From: Gammaproteobacteria bacterium
Lineage (GTDB): Bacteria > Pseudomonadota > Gammaproteobacteria > Pseudomonadales > Pseudohongiellaceae
Direction of reading: 5' to 3'
DNA: 64,000 bases
NCBI GenBank assembly: GCA_029245395.1
Contig: JAQWPL010000024.1
Span: forward strand, 1-64,000
The notes under the pieces are model-generated. The model was not told where the DNA came from. It saw only the letters and a program-made list of their open reading frames with translations, and did no database searches. A program made the translations under genes and the position numbers. Shown in pieces: positions 36,074 through 44,011 of this stretch; the stretch's first letter is position 1; every line of letters begins with the position of its first letter.

Positions 36074-37513
36074 GTGAATAAGAGTTTAAGTAAAACTGTC
36101 ATTCGATGCTTGCTGATTTTGTTGTCAGCAGGTTTGATTCAGTCTGCTCAGGCGCAGGGAGCTATGCCTGCGCGCATTCAACGCATCATTGACGGCCACA
36201 ATCTGCCGGTCTCCAGTTTCAGTTTTGCTGTGCAGGAAATCGGTGTCGACGAAATGCTGTTCAGTCACAATCCCCGTGCACTGATGAACCCGGCTTCGAC
36301 GATCAAAACCATTACTACACTCGCTGCTCTGGAATCGCTTGGGCCTGCCTTCACCTGGCAAACTGAGTTGTACCCACTCGGGCCAATTAACGATGGCGTG
36401 TTGAACGGCGATCTGTTGATGAAAGGCAGTGGAGATCCTTTCCTGGTGGAAGATCAGTTGCGCGGCATGCTCAAGTCACTGCAACGGGCCGGTGTGGAGA
36501 ATATTGAGGGCAACCTGGTGCTGGACGGCTCCTACTTCGATGCGTCAGTGGAAGAAAATGAACGGATAGATAATCAGGCTGGACGGGCCTACAACACTAA
36601 TCCCAATGCCATCATCGCTAACTTTCAGGCTATTACTTTTTATTTTTACCCCCATCCCAACGGCAGTGATGTCATTATCCATAGTGATCCGCGTCTGCCC
36701 AATGTCAAAATTACCAACCGTCTGAGTTTGGTGGACAGGGCCTGCGGTGGATTTCAACGTGGCATCAGTTTTAATCTCAATCCGGATGATCCGTTAGAAG
36801 TAATTTTTGAAGGTCGCTTTCCCTCCCGCTGCGACCGTTATCAGATGGTCAGAGAAGTGCTCAATGCACCGGATTACACCCTTGGATTGTTTGCCTCTTT
36901 ATGGTCAGAGCTGGGAGGTGAATTTGACGGGGATGTGCGCCTGGGTGCTGTGCCCGATGAACTGGAGGCTGTCGTGTTGTGGAATTCAGTACCCCTGTCC
37001 GACATCATTACCTCCATCAATAAATTCAGCAACAATGTCATGACCCGGCACTTGCTTCTGACGCTGGGTGCAGAAACGTTTGATCCGCCGGCGACAGTAG
37101 ACAAAGGTATCGAGGCAGTGAAGAGCTATCTGGAGTTGAAAAGCCTCGACTCAACACAATTGATTATGACAAACGGCGCCGGTTTATCCCGCAACACCCG
37201 GGTGTCTACAAACCTGCTTAACAATGTGTTGCAAAGCGCCTGGGCGAGTCCGTACATGCCGGAGTATGTGTCTTCACTACCCCTTAATGGGTTGGACGGT
37301 ACCATGCGCAACCGCCTGCGCGGTTCCAGCATGTCAGGCCGTATGCATGTAAAAACCGGCTCATTGAATGAGGTGGTTGCAGTAGCGGGATATGTCTATG
37401 CGCGTAGCGGAAAAATTTATTCGGCGGCCGGTATTGTTAACCATGAACTGGCCGATCGTGGGCCAGGGTCGGAACTACTGGATGAATTTTTGTTGTGGGT
37501 TTATCAGCAATAA
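36074..37513 (+). CDS. dacB: D-alanyl-D-alanine carboxypeptidase/endopeptidase (PBP4-type, peptidase S13)
   Basis: 479 residues from a GTG start, with signal peptide ending AQAQ. The serine site is MNPASTIKT with Ser75 and Lys78 (S-x-x-K), the second motif is SNN in INKFSNNVMTR, and the third is KTG in MHVKTGSLNE. Between them lie the inserted domains typical of class C PBP4 (family S13). It trims or cleaves peptidoglycan cross-links in the periplasm. It sits 35 bases after the PQQ gene, with no obvious functional link to it. Confidence 0.9.
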   Translation: MNKSLSKTVIRCLLILLSAGLIQSAQAQGAMPARIQRIIDGHNLPVSSFSFAVQEIGVDEMLFSHNPRALMNPASTIKTITTLAALESLGPAFTWQTELYPLGPINDGVLNGDLLMKGSGDPFLVEDQLRGMLKSLQRAGVENIEGNLVLDGSYFDASVEENERIDNQAGRAYNTNPNAIIANFQAITFYFYPHPNGSDVIIHSDPRLPNVKITNRLSLVDRACGGFQRGISFNLNPDDPLEVIFEGRFPSRCDRYQMVREVLNAPDYTLGLFASLWSELGGEFDGDVRLGAVPDELEAVVLWNSVPLSDIITSINKFSNNVMTRHLLLTLGAETFDPPATVDKGIEAVKSYLELKSLDSTQLIMTNGAGLSRNTRVSTNLLNNVLQSAWASPYMPEYVSSLPLNGLDGTMRNRLRGSSMSGRMHVKTGSLNEVVAVAGYVYARSGKIYSAAGIVNHELADRGPGSELLDEFLLWVYQQ

Positions 37514-37541
37514 ACGGGAAAAAGAACAGGAAATAATCTGA

Positions 37542-38267
37542 ATGAAAAAAATACAGTTACCTCTTTGCACGCTTGAAAATTCTCTACGTGCAAGTCTGCT
37601 TTGTTTCTTTGTGTTGCTTACCGCTTGCGGGGCTGAAAACGGAGTTGAAAACGCAGAGGATGTCCAGCAAGCAGAACAACCCAGTGAAGCCGTATTGGTG
37701 TCTTTACCAGGAAATGAGAATAGTGTTCCTGCTCTTAACGAAAAGGTGACTGTGCTGATGCGCACAGGATCAGGCGAACTTACCATTGATATTTTTCCTG
37801 CAGCTGCACCCAATGCAGCAGCCCGATTCCTGGAATTGGTTGAAGCAGGGTTCTATGACAACACGCCAGTGTTTCGGGTAGTGCCAGGTTTTGTTGCCCA
37901 GTTTGGCATCAACTGGCGAGATGATTACCCAACCTGGCAGGACAACAATTTCGACGATGATCCTTCTCTTTTCGCTTTGGAACGCGGCACCCTGGCTTTT
38001 GCCAAAGCAGGACCAAATACCAACTCTACTCAGGTATTTATTAATTACGTCGAAAACAACCGGCTAGCGTCGTCCGCTTTTAATTTCACCACGTTTGGAA
38101 TGGTGGTGGCAGGCATGGAAGCAGTAGACGCTTTCTTGCCAGTGGGCGATCCCAACGGTGGACTTGATCAGGAACGTCTCTGGAATGATGGTGGCGTCTA
38201 CCTGGAATCCCTGGACACCAAGCCAGTGATGATTGAGGAAGCCTTTATTGTTGCTGAAGGTGATTAG
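37542..38267 (+). CDS. Cyclophilin-type peptidyl-prolyl isomerase lipoprotein
   Basis: 241 residues. The lipobox LLTACG shows it is a lipoprotein. The cyclophilin domain (about 65-235) has FLELVEAGFYDNTPVFRVVPGFVAQFG, with the catalytic Arg in FRVV.GFVAQ, and then GTLAFAKAGPNTNSTQVFIN (the GTLSMA...NSA.SQFFIN counterpart) and FGMVVAGMEAVDA. It assists folding of exported proteins by isomerising X-Pro bonds. It follows dacB by 28 bases, so both may be expressed together as envelope maintenance genes. Confidence 0.9.
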   Translation: MKKIQLPLCTLENSLRASLLCFFVLLTACGAENGVENAEDVQQAEQPSEAVLVSLPGNENSVPALNEKVTVLMRTGSGELTIDIFPAAAPNAAARFLELVEAGFYDNTPVFRVVPGFVAQFGINWRDDYPTWQDNNFDDDPSLFALERGTLAFAKAGPNTNSTQVFINYVENNRLASSAFNFTTFGMVVAGMEAVDAFLPVGDPNGGLDQERLWNDGGVYLESLDTKPVMIEEAFIVAEGD

Positions 38268-38275
38268 CCTTAAGA

Positions 38276-38761
38276 TTGTTCCTGGTACTGTTTTTCATCA
38301 GCCAACTGACTGTAGCCCAGCCCCCTGGATGTACTGACAACCCTCATTTTGATGATTTCGATTTTTGGATAGGGCAATGGGAGGTCTCAGATAATACTAA
38401 TGGCAACCTTGCCGGCAGCAATTCGATTACCAAGGAACTCAATAATTGCCTGGTTATGGAAAACTGGAATGGAGCAAGTGGCTCAACCGGAAAAAGCATT
38501 AATTATTTTAATCTACTCACTGACGTGTGGCGGCAGGTATGGGTAGCACCGGGTTATTCAATTGATATCAGTGGGAGCTTGATGGATGTGTCTATGGAGC
38601 TGGTAGGCACTATCAGTTATCACAACGATGCGGCTTACGATTTCCGAGGCACCTGGACACCCAATGACGATGGCAGTGTGCGCCAGTTTTTTGAACAATA
38701 TGATTCGGAAGCCGAAAGTTGGGTTGTCTGGTTTGATGGGCTCTATGTAAAAAGAGAGTAA
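38276..38761 (+). CDS. Exported DUF1579-like small protein
   Basis: 161 residues from a TTG start nine bases after the previous stop. No in-frame ATG precedes the signal peptide FLVLFFISQLTVAQ. The mature part has DFDFWIGQWEVSD, SNSITKELNNCLVMENW, SINYFNLLTDVWRQVW and RQFFEQYDSEAESWVVWFDGLYVKR, the pattern of lipocalin-like DUF1579 proteins that begin with F..L.G.W. Function unknown. It has two cysteines, one at PPGCTDN near the mature N-terminus and one at NNCLV. Confidence 0.65.
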   Translation: MFLVLFFISQLTVAQPPGCTDNPHFDDFDFWIGQWEVSDNTNGNLAGSNSITKELNNCLVMENWNGASGSTGKSINYFNLLTDVWRQVWVAPGYSIDISGSLMDVSMELVGTISYHNDAAYDFRGTWTPNDDGSVRQFFEQYDSEAESWVVWFDGLYVKRE

Positions 38762-38783
38762 TCTAGATTCTTTTTTACTGGTA

Positions 38784-39506
38784 TTAATCTTCAGTCAAAC
38801 TGTTATGGATAACTAGAAGTGCTTCCGCCTCGCCTGGCCTGCCAGTGATAGTCATAACTTTTCTCGCCAGTAAGGCCTTGAATGATTCGGCCCCTGCGCA
38901 TTCAGCATAAAAAACTGACAGTGACTCGAGAGCATCGAATCTGACCTGGTCATTAAAAGTCAGGCGAATTACATCCAGGGCTTCCCACAACACAGCATCT
39001 GATGCCATAACCGGTCGGTCTGCCATTTTTCGAATCCAATCCCATTCTTCAAGTGTCTGATTCATTGTAATCAGGTGCGCTTGCATTCTTTTTTTCACAA
39101 TAGCGGTGGTGGCAGGCAGGTTAGCTTGCGGATGAAACACGTTACTCCAGATCAGATTGATACAGGTAACCAATAGGTCGAGAAAGGCGCTTGACGCCAG
39201 TTGCCTGTGCTGGAGCCAGTCCAGATCATTAAGGTGTGCAGCATTTCCCAATTTGCGATCAAGAAAATCGAGGATCACCAACACTTCATTAAGTCGTGTG
39301 TCACCCCACAGTATAAAAGGCAGTTTTTGGAAATCGCCGGTGAGATCTCGATTCTGTCGAATCACCGGCCAGTTACTGTTGTCCTTTGCCAGGACAATTC
39401 GTTCATCGGTAAATGGTACCTGGTGGTGATGGAGAAAGCCTCGAATTAACTGACCCCGACCGCGCAGGTCGAAATAGTGAAAGGAAATGGCCGGATAATC
39501 TGACAT
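38784..39506 (-). CDS. Glutathione S-transferase-family protein
   Basis: 240 residues. The N-terminal thioredoxin-like domain starts ISFHYFDLRGRGQLIRGFLHHHQVPF, typical of Tyr/Ser-type GSTs (Y-F-D-x-x-G-R-x-x-x-I-R), and the loop KLPFILWGDTRLNEVLVILDFLD is the cis-Pro/glutathione-binding segment with Glu in place of the usual E/Q-S pair. The C-terminal ~150 residues are helical. Cytoplasmic. Substrate unknown. It is convergent with the DUF1579-like gene and divergent from the second Sec-propeller gene. Confidence 0.8.
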   Translation of the reverse strand: MSDYPAISFHYFDLRGRGQLIRGFLHHHQVPFTDERIVLAKDNSNWPVIRQNRDLTGDFQKLPFILWGDTRLNEVLVILDFLDRKLGNAAHLNDLDWLQHRQLASSAFLDLLVTCINLIWSNVFHPQANLPATTAIVKKRMQAHLITMNQTLEEWDWIRKMADRPVMASDAVLWEALDVIRLTFNDQVRFDALESLSVFYAECAGAESFKALLARKVMTITGRPGEAEALLVIHNSLTED

Positions 39507-39641
39507 AAATGGTGTCCCGGAAGTATTGCTTTGGAAAAATTTAATGTTGCGAAGTGGTTAATGTACTTGTTATGTTAATCTTGAAACAGCAGATTGATGA
39601 AGAACTAAATACTTTATTCCAGATAATCTAGGTAAACCATT

Positions 39642-42600
39642 ATGAATAAACCTCTACTTCTTATAATTGCTGGACTGTTCAGCCCCCTGATTGCAGCACA
39701 GCAAAATGGTATGCCAGCCAGCGATACGCTTGGCGCTGATGATATTTACGGCAATCCTACATTCGTTGGCGGTGTAGCCAACGGCGGAGGCACCGCGCAC
39801 GGCGTTTGGTGACCAGGTTCAGTGGCCTTGGACAAGGTCAATAACCGACTCTTTATAGGACATCACGGCAACAGCCGTTACGATATTTACCAACTCGGCG
39901 AAGACGGTCTTCCCGATGAACGCCATGCTGTTGAAAGTATTGGCCGCAATCTGATTGGTCGCGGTTTCGCTTGGGCGCCTCTAGGCACACAAGAACTGAA
40001 TTTCCCTTCTGGCGGCGAATTTGATCCTGTCTATCAGCGTCTTATTTTGCCTGATTATTCGAGTCTTGGCCCTCCTGGCGCCAGGATTCTTGTTTTTGAC
40101 GTGGCACCCGATACTCTGGCTGCGCTGGAACGAGGAGAACTCCCTGAAGCTATCGCTGTGCTCGGTCAGCCCCATTTTGATACCTGGGATCCAGGTCTGA
40201 GTCGTTCAAAAATTGCCAGCCGTGCTCGGGTAGTGATCGATCCTGATCGGCAGCTTGCGTTTATTACCGATAGTGCCAACCACCGGGTACTGGTATGGGA
40301 TATACATCCTGACCGACTTGAATCTGGTATGGATGCGATGACAGTAATTGGTCAACCGGATTTTGATACCAATGTGCCGACTACGACAACAACTGGTCTC
40401 AGAGGGCCTTCAGATATTACCTATAACCCTGAGCGTCAGGAATTATTCGTCAGTGACTCGGGCAACAATCGAGTGATGGTATTTAGTGTTAGTGATGCTG
40501 AGCTGGCCAGGGAAACTGGTCTGGAAGCTTTTGCTGTCATCGGCCAGAATGATTTCACTTCCCGTGAAATACGCACCGACTTAAGAAAACTGAAAGCGGA
40601 AAGAATAGGAATCGATTACCGCTACCATCGCCTGTTTAATGGCGAGCAGTTTGGCAACCGCGTCATGGTGTTTGATGTCAATCCGGATACTCTTCAAGGA
40701 GCGATTAATCCAGACGCTATTGCTGTGCTTGGCCAGCCTAACTATCAATCCACCGATCCAGCGGTTACTCAAACTCGTCTGACCATGCCGCGCATTACTT
40801 TGGATGTGGAAAAACAGATTGCCTATGTACCCGATGGCTATCCCGCTGGTAACCGCATCAATATGTTTGATATCCACCCTGATCGCATGCAGGAATTTGA
40901 AACGCCCATAGTGGATCAGATAGGTCATATCAATCCTGAAGGCGAACCGGATTTTCTGGCAAGGTCAGCGAATGACAGAACCTCGCCTCGTTACTGGACC
41001 CAGGCCCGTGATATTTCTATTGATACTGTAGATCACCGCCTATTCGTCAGTGACAACTATGGTCACAGGGTGATGGTGTTTGAACTGGACAGGATGAATC
41101 GCCCCCTTGAGCGCGGTGCCTCCTGGGCATTAGGTCAGCCCGATACCAGTACCAGTCAAATCCTTCCAGGACGAGATGCCACCACCATCAAGCTACCTCT
41201 GTCGATGGAGTATGACGAATCCCAGAAGCGTCTCTTTGTAGCCGACACCTGGAATGATCGCGTGCTGGTCTTTGATATGACTCCGGGTCAGGTGGACAGT
41301 GGAATGGAAGCATCCTACGTGCTCGGCCAACAGGATTTCACCAGTTATGAGCCGGCTACTTCACAGAACCGCATCTTTTTCGGTTCCAGGGACGGTCGAG
41401 GAATTTATCCCTCGGAAGCTCGCGCGGCTGAGATTGCCATGGACAAGGAAAACCAACGCATCTTTGTGACAGATGGAGGCAATCACCGTGTGTTGGTGTT
41501 TGATGTCGATCCTGATCGCATCGCCAATGGCGCTAATGCCATTGCTGTGCTCGGACAGGATGATTTTACTTCAAGTGAGACTGGACTATCTGCGACACGA
41601 TGGGAGTTGCCAGGTGATCTGGTCTATGACGAGAAAAACCATCGCCTGTTTGTTGGCGTTGCCTGGCAGCATCGGGTGCTCGTGTTTGATGTGCATCCTG
41701 ATCGACTCATCAATGGTAAAGCAGCAGACTATGTCATTGGCCAGCCTAATTTTGAAATTGCTGAACCGGGTCTATCCGATACCAAGTTCCGTCAGACTGA
41801 TGGTCTGTCTTATGATTCCGAAAATGATCGGCTTTATCTCACCGACAAATACAACCATCGTGTGATGGTGTTTGATGTAGATCCAGAGAACATGGGGAAC
41901 ATGCCTGAAGCGTTGTCTGTCATCGGTGAGCCGAATTTTGATGAAACCAATGGCGGCCCAGGTGATCCACGCCATCATCAGGATCGATTACATGACCCGC
42001 GCGGCAATGTGTTTGATTCATCTGGCCAGCGTCTCTATCAGAGTGAAGGTCTGAATGGTCGTCTGACGGTATTTACTATGCCGCGAGAGGAGTATGCAGT
42101 AGACCTGCCAGCCAGATCGAGCCTGCAATATGCCTCTCTGGATGCCATGATGTCGACAGGGCCTGAAGCACTGGAAAGCGGTTATGCCCGCGCTGATCTG
42201 CAATCAGAATCTGGAGTTTTGGCGGTCAGTGCACATTATGTTACCCGGCAAGATATGCATGATCAGAGTGAACGATATAGTCGTGAACTGGTTTCACAGG
42301 CCATTTTGCCCGCTGTGGCACCGCAATCGCAGGCAATGGTTTTTGTAACTAAAGGCGAAGACCGCGACGTCCAATTGGCAATGGTAAATCCCGGTGGTCG
42401 TGCAGTAGAGGTCAATTTCACTTTACGTTCTGTAGATGGAGAAACACTCAACGCAACTCGATCTATCGATGCGGGTGAACAGTTGGCAACCAGTGCTGGC
42501 GAAATTTATCAACGGCAATCTGCGTTCATGGGTGCACTGACAATCAATTCTGATGCACCGATTGCTCTGAATGCACTGCTAGAGGTGCGGGACAATGACG

Positions 42601-43463
42601 GTAACCTGTTGTTAAGTCCTGCTCCAACTATCATTGGCCAGGAAGTGCTTTCTCAATATATGGACGAACGTCGAGTTTTACCTGGAGTAACCACAGGGGC
42701 AGGCCATGACTTAACTGTTGTACTTTTGAATCCGGAAACAGAAATATTAACAGGGCAAATCGAATTACCCGATCAGCCTGCTGTCAACTACCGGATAGCG
42801 CCAGGTGAATCATTTGTACATGTTGTTGCCGCGGATGGTCGAATTCCCATGACTGGCTTTGGCATTGTCAGAGCAGAGCAAGGCCCTGCACCTGCAGCCT
42901 TTGCTTTGTCAGCATCTCAACTTCGGGATGGCAGTACGCAGAGTGTTCATCTGATCAATTCAGCTCAGGAAGGTACCTTGTTCTGGGCGCCGGTGAATAC
43001 GCATCCTGACGTATTGCATCACGGCAGTATCGATACTGAATTGAGCCTGGTGAATGAAGGGGAGCAGCCGGCTACTGCATACCTGGAATGGTATGACCTG
43101 GATGGCAACTCTGTTGGCCGCTATGAGCAAATTGTTCCGCTGGGTGAGCGGGTTGCGATTTCCCTCGAAGAGGTGTTTGGGCAAAGTCCGATGCGTGGCA
43201 CAGTCCGGGTGTTTTCAGATGTAGATGTTGCAGCTTCATTGCTGGAAAAAACCAGTACATTCACGGGTCGTGATATTGCTACTTCTATTCCTTTGCAAAC
43301 AACGCCGGACAACAGTCAACGTTCAGTGGTGTTCCCGTTATTCAGAAACGGAGAAGGGCAAGCGACGGAAGCTCTGTTAATCAATACTGACCGGAAACAT
43401 CATTCCGGAGCACTTTCTGTGATGAATGAGGAGGGAAATACCAGGTCTGTCATTCTGCGCTGA
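39642..43463 (+). CDS. Exported W-U beta-propeller selenoprotein, copy 2 (in-frame TGA = Sec57)
   Basis: 1273 residues from ATG 39642, with signal peptide ending LIAAQ. GGVANGGGTAHGVW is followed by TGA (39810-39812) and PGSVALDKVNNRLF in frame, so Sec57 again follows Trp. Blades repeat about every 55-60 residues (RLFVSDNYGHRVMVFEL, RLFVADTWNDRVLVFDM, RLYLTDKYNHRVMVFDV and others), about twelve in all. The C-terminal third is Ig-like repeats ending VILR. The protein is clearly homologous to copy 1 over its full length but diverged along the body, while the bases around the TGA remain nearly identical. It ends with no membrane anchor. The gene stands alone between a divergent GST gene and a DUF962 gene. 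Role unknown. Confidence 0.9.
39823..39840 (+). promoter_or_regulatory. Candidate bacterial SECIS hairpin, propeller copy 2
   Basis: TGGCCTT/AAGGTCA stem (six Watson-Crick pairs and one G-U) with tetraloop GGAC. The loop starts 17 nt after the TGA, the same as in copy 1. The only stem change from copy 1 keeps pairing. Confidence 0.8.
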
Positions 43464-43524
43464 CAGAATGTAGGCCTGGTAAATAACTAATGCATCCTTG
43501 GGCCATGAGAGTGAAGATCCTGGA

Positions 43525-43836
43525 ATGACTATCAAGGATTATGCCAGCGGGCATCAACATTGGGGCAATATCCTTATCCATGTGCTCAGCGTGCCGTTTT
43601 TCATGGCTGGTACTCTGATTGGTAGCCTGAAATTATTATCTGGCGACTTGATAGGAGTGACAGCCAGCATTATTGTCGCTGTCATGGCTTTTGCCTTGCA
43701 GGGAATTGGACACAAGATGGAAGAAAACGCACCACTTCCTTTCAAAGGTCCCCTCGATATGATCAGGCGTATTTTCGCTGAACAGTTTTACCGATTCTGG
43801 ATTTTCCTGGTTATGAAGCTTCAGGGACTGCATTAA
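43525..43836 (+). CDS. DUF962 / Mpo1-like membrane protein
   Basis: 103 residues from ATG 43525. A TTG at 43498 in the same frame would add nine residues. The N-terminal H-x-H-x-x-N-x-x-x-H-x-x-S-V-P pattern (HQHWGNILIHVLSVPFF) and the later GHKMEENAPLPFKGPLDM match the DUF962/Mpo1-like layout. In yeast Mpo1 is an Fe(II)-dependent dioxygenase of 2-hydroxy fatty acids. Whether bacterial copies do the same is not known. Two membrane segments are visible between these motifs. Confidence 0.65.
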   Translation: MTIKDYASGHQHWGNILIHVLSVPFFMAGTLIGSLKLLSGDLIGVTASIIVAVMAFALQGIGHKMEENAPLPFKGPLDMIRRIFAEQFYRFWIFLVMKLQGLH

Positions 43837-43898
43837 CGAACTTCACGCCAGCATAAGATGCCCAGACCGGATATCCTTACTATTTCCCTGCTCGAATG

Positions 43899-43927
43899 TT
43901 GACATTTCGCTTTGATCTGTTGATATT
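43899..43927 (+). promoter_or_regulatory. Candidate sigma-70 promoter before the DUF1592 gene
   Basis: Perfect -35 TTGACA (43899-43904), 17-nt spacer, then GATATT (43922-43927), about 85 bases before the ATG at 44012. It would drive the four-gene run 44012-50176. Confidence 0.45.
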
Positions 43928-44011
43928 CACTATCAACTGAACAAGTGTTCAATGGATTTCTGTTTATTCATGCTCTGCCAGTAAAATGCTATGTTTTTCA
44001 TAGGTGGGACA

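Noticed and set aside
23970-39812. TGA read as tryptophan (altered genetic code) in the TGA-containing genes
   Set aside because: Many genes in the window end naturally in TGA at the expected family length (sulfatase, diheme cytochrome, DUF1552 protein). Tryptophan is encoded by TGG throughout, including the codon directly before the TGA in three of the four genes. tRNA-Sec and selAB are present.
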